Shown: one piece after another, positions 53,101 through 64,000 of the stretch
Position numbering within the stretch: position 1 is the stretch's first letter
Layout of the letters: each line of letters opens with the position of its first letter
From: Chlorella sorokiniana
Lineage: Eukaryota > Chlorophyta > Trebouxiophyceae > Chlorellales > Chlorellaceae
Reading direction: 5' to 3'
Length of the DNA stretch: 64,000 nucleotides
Assembly: GCA_025917655.1 (NCBI GenBank)
Contig: CP084617.1
Coordinates: forward strand, 124,001 to 188,000
Notes under the pieces: model-generated
The model's database searches: none
Seen by the model: only the letters and a program-made list of their open reading frames with translations
Told to the model about the DNA's origin: nothing
Program-made: the position numbers and the translations under genes

Positions 53101-56100
53101 CAGGCGTCGTCGCCGCCGCCGCCCGCCGCCGCCGGCGACGCAGCGCCCAGCGGCGAGCGCCGATGCGCGCTCAGCGGCGTTCCGCTGCCGCCGCGACGAT
53201 CCTGCGCGGCGGGGGATTCGGCTACCAGGCGCCACGGCGAGCGGCGGCCGCCCTCGCTGCCCGGCTGGGAGGGGGAGCGTGGCGCGGCTGCAGCGCCGCC
53301 GGGCGTGCCGATTCCGGGGTCAGAACCAGCCGGGTGAGCTTGCGGTTGATTGGCAGGCCGCCCTCGTCTTCATCTGCAGCGCCAGGATTTTGGGGCAAGT
53401 CAAACACAACCTGGTTGTAATATGGAGGTTGCAGTAAGAAAGAAAGAGTGCACGCGGCCGCTACTGCACAACAGCGCCACTTCATTCCACCCTGCGCCTG
53501 CGGCCCTGAGCCCGCCGAAGCCACGTGCGGCACTGTGCGCTGGTGTGACGCGGTATTGATGCGCTGATGTGGCGACAGAGCAGTACTGTACTGCTGTACT
53601 GCCGTACCGCACCTTCCGCACCCTCCAGGTCCAGGTCCAGGTCGACGTCGTCCAGCAGGCCCCGCGCCTCCAGGGCCGCTGTCAGCTCGCGCAGGCGAGT
53701 CGCCTGGCACGGGAGGCAGCCAGGCACGAGAGTCAGTACCAGCGGCCATGTGGAGAGGAAGGGGAGACAGTCGCATCGGAGCCAAGCACGAGAGTCGGTG
53801 CCAGAGATTGTGTGGAGAGGAGGGGCAGGGAAGCACGAGGGAGGGAGCGCACTCGCGGCGAGAGGGCAGGCGCGTGCGGGGGCAGGGCGGGCGGGAGTGC
53901 TGCCCCGCTTATCGCAGGGTTGCTGGGCAGGCGCAAGCGCCGGACGCGAAATAAGCAGACCGCGCAGGCCCCGTGCGCTGTCTGCAAGCCGCCGCTCCTC
54001 GCCGCAACCACACGGCGGTGCCCGGGCATCGGCTGCCGGCTGCTGGTTGCCCCTCGGCAGCGCGCGCCCACCTGGCTTTGGATGATGCCCATCTGCGCGT
54101 TGACGGTGTTGTACAGGTGCTGCGCGGTGAGGCGGGGCGGCGGGCGTCCCCGGAGCGTGCTGCCCTCCCTCGCTCTTCCACGGCCTACAGGGAGGAGGGG
54201 TGAGGGGGAGGGGCATGCGTGCATGTATGGGTGGATGCATGCGCGTGTGTGTATAGCAGTGGGCAGAGGCGAGGGGGGGGGACGCGCACGCATGGAGGCG
54301 GGCTACTCGTGGAGCTGGGGTATTGGGCACAGGAAAGGGAGGGGGCGACGAAACGCAATCGAGAAAGAACACGGAAGAAACGGACAAAACCGAGGAAAAG
54401 GACAGGAAACCAGCCAAGCGCAGCTGCGCACCATGAGGCACTCCTGCAGGTCGTCAGCAGTGAGGCGCAGCCGGCGCAGGTTGGCCGCCAGCTCATCCCG
54501 CAGCGTGGCCAGCGCAGGTTCGAGCGGCTGCCGCGCCAGCAGCTCCGCGGCGGGCTCCAGGGCGGCGCCTCCTGGCTGGAAGGCGGGCATGGCGTCGAGC
54601 CTGCGCAGCGCGTCCTGCACCACAGCACAATGGGGGAGGGCGGATTAAATGGAGTCAGTGGAGAGGGGATTGGATTGTTCACTGCAGCTGAGCCAAATCA
54701 ACGGTGGGGCAGGATGCCGGGCTGGCAAAGGACAATCGGCACGGCAGTTGTGTACGCACGCAAGCACTGCCGCAGCAGGAATGCAGCTGAGGGCAGCAGT
54801 TCACCCACAGGTCCAACAGGAAGCAGGAACCAAGGCAAGCACCCCGCACAACCCGCGAGCCTGGCCCCGCACCTTGGCGGCCCCCGCAGCCTCCGCGACC
54901 CGCCGCCGCTGCTGGTCCAGCCGCGCACTGGTCTTGCCCACGGCGGCTGCCAGCTTCCGGGTGCGGCCCTGCACATCCGCAAACGCTGCGGCGTCGGGAC
55001 CCTGCAAGGCAAGAAGCAAGGGGCGGCGTGCAGGTGGGTGTGGGCATGAGTGCGAGGGTGTGGAAGGGTGCTGTTTGGACTGTTGGCGTTTGAGTGGTTG
55101 CCAGGTTTTGCAGCATCTGCCCGCTACTGTTCTCCTTCCACCTCCGCTCAGTGCAGGGTGCTTCAAACCCCTAGATGAAAAAACGGCAGGATGTGCCCGC
55201 AGGCTGAGAGGCTGCCGGTCACAGCACAGCACAGCACGCGCCTTGAGCAGCGCCGCCAGAGTGTCGTGCATGTCGGCCTCCAGCTGCCGCGTCTGCAGCA
55301 GCGAGCGGAGGAAGTCGGCTTCCAGGGCCGCAGCCTCCTGGGCCTCGCCTGCGGGGGCGAATAAGGGGGAGGGGGCAAATGGGGGCGCCCAGCGAGAAAA
55401 TCGAGTGAGTGAACCTGAGGCTTGGGAGGGATGGCCCGAGCGTCCGCATGCGGTCCGGCTGATGCAGCGAGGGCTCATGCTGGAGACCGTCTCCAGCCTC
55501 AACCTTGACGTCGAATCCGGTGACACCAACCTGCCAGCTGGGGCTGCGGGGCTTCTACTGGAGTCTTCGGCGGCGCGGTGGGCTGCGCCGGCGGCGTGGC
55601 GTTTGGTTGTTTGCCTGGCGCTGAAGCGGGCGGGACAGCCGCCGGCTGCACCTTCTCAAGCAGCTTCTGTGAGGCTGCAGCCTGGGCAAAGCTAGGCATG
55701 GGCGGCTGTGCAGAGGAGGCCTTGGGCTGGGCTGGGGCTGCCGGTGCCGGCTGCACCTTCTGCAGCAGCTTCTGCGACTCTGCAGCCTGCGCCAGACTGG
55801 GCATGGGCGGCTGTGCAGAGGAGGCCTTGGGCTTGCTGGCCGCGACGGCCGGCTTGGCTGCCGCCGCACTGCTGGCAGGCTGAACCAGAGTGAAGGAGGC
55901 TGCTGCTGCAGAAGAGCCGCCAAAGATGCTGCTGGGCTGGCTGCCAAAGCTGAAGGGTGCGCCTGATGTGGCACCGCCGAAGCCAAACGCTGGGGTGGAG
56001 GCTGCCGGTCCTCCTGCAGCGCTGCTGGCAGCCAGGAAGCCCAGCGCTGGAGCAGGCGCTGCCGCCGCACCGGCCGCGCTGCTCGCCCCGCTGGCAAAGC

Positions 56101-59100
56101 TGAAGGCTGGGGCGGAAGCCGCCGCCGAGCCGGCCGCTGGCGCACCAAACCCAAAGGCTGGCGCGGAAGCCACTGCCGAGGCGGCTGCAGGCGCACCAAA
56201 CCCAAAAGCTGGCGCGGAGCCCGCAGGCGCTGCGAAACCAAAGGCGGGCGCTGACCCCGCAGCCGCTGCCCCCAGCCCCGAGCCGAAGAGCGGCTTTGCG
56301 GCGCTGCCCTTGTCGGGCTGCGCGGCTGGCGGCGGGGCGGGCTGCGGCTGCTGCGCCTTCTTTGGGGTGGCTGCGGAAGCGGACTGCGCTGTGCCCTTGG
56401 GTGTGGTGGCCTGTTCCTCCTCCTCCTCCTCCTCCTGCAATCGGAGAAAAATATCGGAAACAAAACGAGGTGGTCAGTAGACATTGCGATGGATCAGAAA
56501 GGCAGGCAGGCGGGGCTTGCAGCACCTCCGCTGGAGCTGTAAGTTAACTTCTCCAAGCAGTCCTCCGGCAGCAGCAGCAGCGGCAGCAGCAGTCAGAGAG
56601 ACTAGCGGCATGCACACACTGTCCGCAACCCCCGACCCCCACCCACATCGAAATCGTCTTCCGGCAGGGCGGTGGCGGCGGCCTGCGCCTCCACCGACGG
56701 CGGCGCCGCTGCTTTGGCCTGCGCCTGCTGCTGCTGCTGCTGCTCCCCCTCCGCCTCCTCCCCAAAGTCAGACTCCTCGTCAGGCAGCGCCGTCCCCGCG
56801 GCGCGCTCCTCTGCGGTCGGCGGCGCTGCCGCGGCCAGCGCGGGCGGCGGCGGCGGCTCCCTCGCCGCGGCGGTGACGCTGGGCGGCACCCCCGGGGCCC
56901 TCCATGCGCCCAAAGGTGTAGAGGCGGAGGTATCCGTCCGACGTTGCTAGGACCAGCAGGGGCTGGGGGGCAGGTCCGGGCGGTGGGGTCTGTGGGGTGC
57001 ACCACAGGCACGTCGGTGCACGTCATATCCACGCCCAGGCCCACCACAAAGTTATCCTCGTCATCTGCGTTAGACGGGTGGTTCGCAAGGGGTCAGAAAG
57101 GAGCCGCTGGTCAGCAGGGCGGGAGGGAAAGAGGCAGGCGCTGCTGGACGACACCAACCGAGCAGGGGCCGTGGCAAACAGCGGGCGGAGCTTTTCTGGC
57201 TGCACAGCTCGCATGCTGGGCGTTCCAGGGCGCCGACAGGACCGGCAGGGCTGAAGAGGGCTGAGCCACACCGCTGCAGAGAGCTGAACAAAGGGCCCTT
57301 CCTACCTGGCGCATAGGGGATGCGGATGGCGAGGCGGTCGTCGGTGACGTCTGCCGCCACGGGGCGCCCGCCCACCAGCGCCGCCACCTTGATGTGGTCG
57401 TCCGAGGCCTTGCGGTGGGCGTACACGGTGGCGCCCCACTGCAGGCAGGCGCAAGCCAGGAAGAAAGCAAGAGAAATAAACCACCGGCGGAGTGTTGGTC
57501 AGCCTTCTGGGTGCGGCGGAGCAAGGTACAGGCAAGGGGGGAGCAGAGGCACTGGCAGGAGAGCCCTGGGGGGGAGGGGGGGACGCTTGCTGCGCACGGA
57601 GCTGCGGCGTGAGGACAGAGGACTTCAGCAACGGGCCACGGCTGGGCGGCGCACCTGCGGCACGGCGGTGGCCTGCAGCCAGGGCCCGCGGCCCAGCTCG
57701 GCGGGCGAGATGTTGAGGAAGAAGAGCTCGGAGAGGGTGAGGGTGTCCGGGCGGGCTGGGCGCCGCGCCACGTCAGCACGCACGCGGGGCCACGTCCTCC
57801 TCGGCGCCGTCGGCCAGCAGCCGCGAGACCACCAGCAGCGCCTCGGGGCCAGCCACGCGATGCTATCCACCTGTGGGGGCGGCAGCAGGGTGAGGTGCGT
57901 GTTGGGCGGAGCTGTGTGAGCACCGCTCGGGCCTGCTCAGCTGCTTGCCCATCCCTCGGTGCACACAAAGCATCTTCTTCAGCAGCCCCAACCAGCAACG
58001 ACAGGCAGGAAAACATGAAAGAAGCAGCAGGCAACAGAGGACTTGCATGACAGTAACAGGGAGCGAGGCTTGTGCGGCCTGGCGGCTGGTCGTTGTTTTC
58101 GGCGCCCGCATCCTGTCCCGCCAGCCCGCAGCAGCGCCGCCAGCTCACCTGTAGCTCCTGATCATCCCCCTGTACCTCGTTGGACAGTACTCGTACCGCC
58201 GGCCCCGCTTTCCAGGCTGCCGCCGTACTGCCCTCTGGCCCCGGCGCGTACAGCGTCACCTCGTCTCCGGCCGCCACCGCCAGCTGGCTGCCGTCCGGGC
58301 TCCACGCGAGGCACGCCGCAGGCAGGCCCCGGCTGCCGCCAGCGGCGCAGGCGGCACCCCGCGCGCCAAGTCTGCCAGGTGCACGCTGCCGTCCTCCAGC
58401 ACAGCGGCATACTGCGCGGCGGCGCCCGGCCGCCACGCCAGCTGCGCCACGCTCGAGCGCAGCCGCGCCTCGGCCAGCGCCTCGGTGCTGCCGTGCAGCA
58501 GCTGCCGTGTGCCGTACACGCGTACAACACCCCCGCTGCAGGCCGCCAGCAGCGCGGCGTCCGGCGACAGCGCCAGCAGCGCCGCCCCTGGCAGCGGCAG
58601 CACGGCGGCCGCCACCTGCGAAGCGTCCACAGGCTCCATCTCCCTGCAGCAGCCAAGGCAGCGCTCACGTCGGTAACACGCGGCTCTGCAGCAGCACTTG
58701 CATCGAGCAGCGCGGCTGAGGCAGGCGACCAAATCTTTACAGTAAAAAACCCGGAAGACAAGATGCAGCAGCCCTGGGCTCACTCGTCGCTGTTGTTCCA
58801 TTTCTGCAGGCGAGGCAGCAGGTCTGCGGTCCTGCACGCATACACCCCTGCGGGACACCGACAGTACAGCAGTCACTCAGCTGACATCAACATGTGCAGC
58901 ACTGCGCACTGTGCTCAGACAAAGCTGTCGAGCAGGACGAGAGTTCACGCATCAATCTCTTCAGAGCACCTACCCTGGGTGTCGCTGAAGAACACGGCGC
59001 CGCACTCAGCAGCCACGGCCACGCTGCGGGCGGGCCCCGGGAAGGCCTGCTCGCTGGCGCGGCTGAAGCACAGCACGCCCAGATGCTTGAAGAAGAAGCC

Positions 59101-59145
59101 GAGCTCGTCGGAGGCCTCTGCCTCTAGCACCTCTGGAGGCTCCAT
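50130..59145 (-). CDS. NUP214: FG nucleoporin, NUP214/Nup159-like
   Basis: This is a large nuclear-pore protein of the cytoplasmic face, where NUP214 recruits mRNA-export factors. The start MEPPEVLEAEASDELGFFF opens a beta-propeller-like N-terminal region with SVAVAAECGAVFFSDTQG, CLAWSPDGSQLAVAAGDEV, DTLTLSELFFLNISPAELG, DEDNFVVGLGVDM and LLVLATSDGYLRLY. After acidic linkers comes an FG-rich block (55500-56440: AFGFGAP and similar), then helical coiled-coil exons (EAAALEADFLRSLLQTRQL; PALATLRDELAANLRRLRL), a short conserved block GYAFKMDGSGLGYY, and a long FG region (50130-52270) ending in FGGFG repeats, GGAMWQPRK and TGA. The motif PPMPSLAQAAESQKLLQK recurs five times. The propeller-coil-FG order is that of NUP214. 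One propeller exon (57740-57850) needs three single-base insertions in C runs to keep frame. Individual exon ends in the middle are uncertain. Confidence 0.83.
51287..51470 (-). repeat. NUP214: 30-bp coding tandem repeat in the FG region
   Basis: About six near-identical 30-base units encode repeats of VFGAASSSAS. Copies differ at single third-position bases (CACCA/CTCCA), which points to recent expansion. They are in frame with the surrounding FG sequence. Confidence 0.9.
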
Positions 59146-59860
59146 CGGTCCACCCGCACCAACAGCAGTGGTGGCGGCGACGACGGCTACGAGGTGCGGG
59201 CGCTGCAGGGCAGCTGGACTGGCAGCAGAGTGCAGGCACGTCCAAAAGCGCAACTGTGCAGCGCCACGGGAGCCTCCAGAGCTGGAGTTGGCGGCGAGTC
59301 TTGGTGGGAATTCGGTGAAATCGCCGCAATGCACTATTCAGTGCATCGAGGGCACTGAATCATGACTATGTGCCTTTCCAAGTCCATGCAAAGTCCTCAG
59401 CTGCCACTGCCAATTGATCACCGTTCGCTGCAGCAGCAAGAGGTAGGGCAGCTGCAGCTAACCTTGGCGGTATAACCGATCGCGATGCAAGTGCAGTCGA
59501 GCGCTCAAACGAGGTGTAAAAGCAGGATGCGTGCTGCGGCGTGCTGCGGTCGACAAGGCTGCAAATTGACGAGAACTGCCTTCCGCGGGGCCCGATCGAT
59601 GCTATAAATCCAGAAGGGACACGTTGTACATATTTATACTTTCGCTTACGGCCCGTAGCCGAGCCTTGGAAGCCCCCACTTCCTGGTGCGAAGCTTTCAG
59701 ACCTGTTGGGGCAGTTCAATCGAGGTAGGGCTGGTGACCTGATTACACGGCCAGCCACTGCTGGCCTCCTTGCCAGGACCGGACCGCTATCAGCCGCCGC
59801 TGCCCGACCGCCCGTCGCCACCCTCCTGCTGCAGGCGTGCCCACAGCAGCAGGCGACGCC
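59146..59860. promoter_or_regulatory. bidirectional upstream region, NUP214 | NAD+ synthetase
   Basis: About 715 bases lie between divergent start codons. A TATAAAT box-like sequence lies at 59603-59609, on the side of the NAD+ synthetase gene, about 250 bases before its ATG. A CTGCAG acceptor-like site lies at 59829-59834, so the leader may contain an intron. A+T content is raised at 59330-59660. Confidence 0.45.
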
Positions 59861-60532
59861 ATGGTTGGCCAGCAGCGCGTGGCTGTGCTGGCAACGTGCC
59901 AGCTGGATCAGTGGGCCATGGATTTCGAGGGCAACCTGGAGCGCATTGCTCAGTCGATTGAGGAGGCGCGGCGCAGAGGCGCGCGTTACCGGGTGCGCGT
60001 TTCCTTACACTGCGCTGTGCCTGCTGTGCTGCCCGGGCAGGCCGCATGGGGCGGGGATCAACGCTGTGACGCTGCCACAGGCCGCCGGTTGCAGCAGCTG
60101 GCCCGCGTGCAGACGGCGGCAGCGCTCCCACTTCCGCCTCTGCGCTCGAGCATGCTCGCTCAGCCTCCGCAGCGCTCCACCGCGCCCCCTGCATCTCCTC
60201 ACGCGTGGCCGCCACCTGTCTTGGTTGTACCGCTGTGCATCGCAGGTGGGCCCCGAGCTGGAGGTGCCGGGTACGGCTGCGAGGATCACTTCATGGAACA
60301 GGACACGGTGGAGCACTCTTGGGTGGGTGGGGTGGGGGTTGCCTTGCTAGACATGTGAGGCAGGCTGCGATACGGAATCCAGCGCAGCACAGCTCTGTTT
60401 GCTTGGGGATGGGCGGTACAAGCCATGACGCGGGGCAGGATCTGCTGCCCTGGGGGCGTCACGAGCGAGGACCCACATCCCCGGCTGCTGCTGTGCAGTC
60501 GCACACACACTCACACATTACTGTGTGTACAT

Positions 60533-60563
<31 letters not shown>

Positions 60564-63500
60564 TAACCCGCTCGATGCATCTCGGCAGGAGTGTGTGGCA
60601 GAGCTCATGCGGCGGGGCCTGACCGACGGCATGGTGTGCGACGTGGGCCTGCCCGTGCTGCACCGCGGTGTGCGGTACAACTGCCGCGCCTTCCTGCTGG
60701 ACCGCCGCGTGCTGCTCATCCGCCCCAAGCTGCATCTGGCCAACGACGGCAACTACAGGCAGGCGGGGGGGAGGGCAATAGCGATGTTTTGAGCATGTGC
60801 GGTCGGTAGGGGGAGGAAGAGAAGGAGGGACGGGCGAGCAGGACACAGGCCCAAGCAAGGGCCGAGTGTTGGGGGCACGGCGTGGCAGCCTGGCTGGCGT
60901 TTGCCCTCCTCGCTTTCCGCCGCCTCCGCCAGGGCAGCGACTAGGAAATAACGCTGCCCACCTGCCCGCCGCCGGCCGCAGGGAAACGCGGTACTTTGCC
61001 ACCTGGAAGCGACGGCGCACCACCGAAGAGCACACGCTGCCGGCGGAGCTGCGGCAGCTGACGGGGCAGGCGCGGTGCCCCTTCGGCGACGCCGGTGCGG
61101 CTGCGTGGCAAAGGCCGGCTGCCTGGCTGCCCCTAGCGTGCTGCTTGCCTCCGCGCTTGCATAGCCCTCCCTGGTGTTCCCCCCCTGCACTTGTTTTTCC
61201 ACTGCCATAACAGTGCTGGCCCCTCATGCAGCCCTGCGCCGCTTCTTGCCGTGTTCCTCCCCCCACTCACACTTTACCTTTTCGTCCAACTTTGCAGCCC
61301 TGTGCTTCCCTCCCCTTCTCGTCAACTTTGCAGCCCTGTGCTTCCGTGACGCCGTACTGGCGGCGGAGACGTGCGAGGAGCTGTTCACGCCGCAGGCGCC
61401 GCACATCGGGCTGGCGCTGGCGGGGGTGGAGGTCGTTTCCAACGGCTCGGGCAGCCACCACCAGCTGCGCAAGCTTAACCAGGCGAGCGCGCTGGGGGTG
61501 CTGGGCTTGCTGGGCGTGCTTGGCCGTGAGCAGGGGCGCACGCTTTGCGGGGCGAATGCAGTGGGCTCGCAGCGGCCAAGCTGCGGCAGCACACCGCCCG
61601 TTCGGTGTTCTCCTCCTGCGGCGCCTCTGCTGCCTCTCCTTGCCACGTCCGCACCTAACGTCACTGCATGCGCTGCCTGTGCCCAAACCCTCCATGGAAC
61701 CGTATCGTGCCGCTCCACACCCCTCACCGCAGCGTCTGGACTTGATGATGAGCGGTACGGCCAAGGCCGGCGGCGTGTACTTGTATGCCAACCAGCGCGG
61801 CTGCGACGGCGGACGGCTCTACTATGATGGGTGCGCCGCGGTGGTGGTCAATGGCAGGCTGGTGGCGCAGGTGAGGCAGGGGAGTCCTGCGGCTGTGCCT
61901 CCCGGCTGCCAAAGCTTGCTGGAAAGGCGAGGGATCGGCGGAGCCTCGGTCGCCGCCGCCGGGGCATCCCTGCGCTGCCGCATGCAGTCGTCAGCCTTGC
62001 CTCTCCGGGCAAAAGCTGCTGGAGCTGCGCTACCTCCCCCTTTGCCCTGTGTGGCGGCCTCCACCGCCCTCCGTGTCGCTTGCTGCTCCCGGGTCTGGTC
62101 ACACTCCGCACCCTGTTATCCCGCCCCACCCCCTCCCCCTTTGCCCTGCACACCCACCCCCACTCAGCCACCCAGCCACCCAGGCACAAACTAGAACACC
62201 CCATCCCGCATGTGCAGGGCTCCCAGTTCAGCCTGGGGGAGGTGGAGGTGGTGACGGCGGCGGTGGACCTGGATGAAGTGGTCAGCTACAGGGGGCGGGT
62301 GAGAGCACGAGCTTTTTCCAAGTTGTTGGGTGTGTGTTTGAGCGCTCATGCCTCTGCCTGGAGAAGTGCAACACAGGCTCCCCCTCCATTCGCAAGAGTG
62401 CAACTTTGCTTTGGGCGTGCGTTGCACCAGGGTTCCCTGCCCCCAAGTCACAGCATGTCCCACGGTGAATTCTGCTGAGCCTCCAGACTCAATGCCTGCT
62501 GCCCCACCGCAGTGTCAAGCCTGCAGGAGCAAGCCAGCAGCGCGGAGCCGGTACCTCTGGTACACGTGGACTTCAGGTGGGAGGCAGCTGCCTGCCAGCT
62601 GCGCTGTGCCTGGTTAGCGCAGCAGACACAGGGGCCACGCCGAAGCAGGGCTGCTCGATCGGCGGCAGCCGCTTTCTCGTCAGCGCATGGCCACAGCGCA
62701 TGGCGTCTGGTTGCCTCCCGCCGAAACATGTCCACCCTGCCATCCACCCACCCACCCACCCACGCAACCACCACCGCCACCCTGCAAGCTCACGCTCCCC
62801 CGCACACCCCCTGTCTCCCAGCTTGTGCTGCCCGCCGGGCGCATCCTGCCTGCCCACACCGCCTCGTGAGCCCTTCTACCACCCGCCTGAGGAGGAGATT
62901 GCACGGGGCCCCGCCTGCTGGCTGTGGGACTACTTGCGCAGGTGCGGCCGGGTTGGTGCTGGTGGCGAAAGCGGGGGAGGAAGGGGGCGGGGGGGGAGGG
63001 GGATATAGAATGTGGATCACATGCGGATGTCTCAGCATGGCGAGGGCCCTGCTGCCGCCGCCCCCGAGCCTTGCCAGCCCGCCAGCCTGCAGGGCTGCGC
63101 TTCCCGAGCAAACTTCTTGCACGAGATAGCTGCCATCCTTCTGCGCTGCCATCTCGCTACCTACCCTGCACCCGTCAGCGCACAATGGCCATCCCCGCAT
63201 TGACGACCACGCCCCCCCCCCCCCCACACACACACACCACCACCATCACCACCACACACACACCTGCCTGCAGGTCGGGCGCCGCCGGCTTCCTGCTGCC
63301 GCTGAGCGGCGGCGCCGACAGCTCCAGCGTGGCCGCCATCGTGGGCTGCATGTGCCAGATGGTGTGCGCGGCGGCGGCAGCGGGGACCAGCGCGTGCTGG
63401 CCGATGCAGTCAGGTGGGCAGGGCGGCGACCGCATCGCATCAGGCAGCCTGCGCGGCGGGTTTATGGGGCCAGGGCTACCGTGGTGGCGGCGAGGCAGAC

Positions 63501-64000
63501 CTCCTTGTCCTAGTGCCTTGAAGCACCAGCCGCAGCCCTGGGAGAGTCCGAGCGTGCACCCATGCGTCATTTAGTTATCCATCCCTTCCGGTACCGCAGG
63601 GTGGGCCAGTACGGCGGGGAGCGTCCCGTGGACCCCGCTGAGCTGGCGTCTCGCCTGCTGACCAGCGCCTACATGGGCACTGAGGTGTGTGTGTGTGTGG
63701 TGGGTGGGGGGGGGGGGGGGGGGGGGGGACAAAGGGGTCCTTTGCTGTGATGTTGTGAGCACCACCACCACCAAAAAACACGGCCACCACCACTCTTTTG
63801 CAAGTTGTACATCAGCACCCCCTCTCCCCCAATCCACCCACACACTGATCGCCGCCCACCGCAGAACAGCAGCGCAGAGACGCGGGAGCGCGCCGCGTCG
63901 CTGGCTGCCCAGGTGGGCGCGCACCACCTCTCGGTGCGGGTCGACAGCGTGGTGGCGGCGATGACCAACCTGTTTGCCGCCATCACCGGGCGCATGCCGC
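59861..64000 (+). CDS. NADSYN1: glutamine-dependent NAD+ synthetase (partial, cut by window end)
   Basis: This is the last enzyme of NAD+ synthesis, converting deamido-NAD+, ATP and glutamine to NAD+ in the cytosol. The ATG at 59861 opens [19 protein letters not shown]. The in-frame GTG at 59837 is not needed. The nitrilase-type glutaminase domain shows its triad: Glu in [16 protein letters not shown] (across an intron), Lys in [12 protein letters not shown] and Cys in [14 protein letters not shown]. Then come [40 protein letters not shown] and the linker [20 protein letters not shown]. The synthetase domain begins [16 protein letters not shown], the ATP-binding SGGxDS loop, followed by [12 protein letters not shown] and [11 protein letters not shown]-type sequence, and runs off the window. 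At least ten exons are visible. Several introns have CA-rich 3' ends (60534-60563), and one begins with TG repeats and 23 G (63685-63728). Confidence 0.95.
60528..60563 (+). repeat. CA microsatellite at an intron 3' end
   Basis: A CA tract stands about 28 bases before the CAG acceptor of the NAD+ synthetase exon beginning [10 protein letters not shown]. The same intron starts with a GGTGGG-rich stretch. Confidence 0.9.

Overview
The window looks like nuclear DNA from a GC-rich, intron-dense green alga, most likely a chlorellacean trebouxiophyte (Chlorella/Micractinium-like; this placement is inference). Supporting points are short exons separated by GT..AG introns of roughly 65-400 bases, a plant-type plastid ketol-acid reductoisomerase with a transit peptide, a plant-type chromomethylase, a plant-like thymine-DNA glycosylase, and very high G+C that leaves long chance open frames on both strands. 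No rRNA, tRNA, CRISPR array or transposon was recognised.

Layout from left to right: the 3' end of an unidentified + strand gene (1-454); a TDG/Mug-type DNA glycosylase (-); an EF-hand MscS-type mechanosensitive channel (+); a SOUL heme-binding protein (+); a proline-rich unknown (+); ketol-acid reductoisomerase (-); a SETD6/Rubisco-LSMT-like SET-domain lysine methyltransferase (+); a METTL21-like methyltransferase (-); a DUF6544-like protein of mainly bacterial family (+); an unknown small membrane protein with a 34-bp minisatellite in an intron (+); a MATH-BTB CUL3 adaptor (-); a long chromomethylase (-); a chromodomain protein (+); an FG nucleoporin of the NUP214 type (-); and glutamine-dependent NAD+ synthetase (+), cut by the right edge.

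Genes alternate in direction, so five divergent pairs share short upstream regions: TDG|MscS, KARI|SET, METTL21|DUF6544, CMT|chromodomain and NUP214|NADSYN. Several genes concern methylation and chromatin: a cytosine methyltransferase, a chromodomain protein, a T:G/U:G glycosylase and two protein methyltransferases. The CMT/chromodomain pair is the most suggestive functional link, because plant CMTs carry a chromodomain inside the enzyme.

The main novelty is a tandem duplicate of the KARI exon that carries the metal-binding Asp and Glu. It looks like a mutually exclusive exon pair. Other notable signals are a repeated helical-looking motif in NUP214, introns with TG-rich 5' ends and CA-rich 3' ends, and acidic or low-complexity insertions inside conserved domains.

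A caution for all gene models: in many conserved exons the reading frame slips by one base at a G or C run, nearly always as if one base were missing. This is probably residual sequencing error. Exon ends are read by eye from splice consensus and family conservation.
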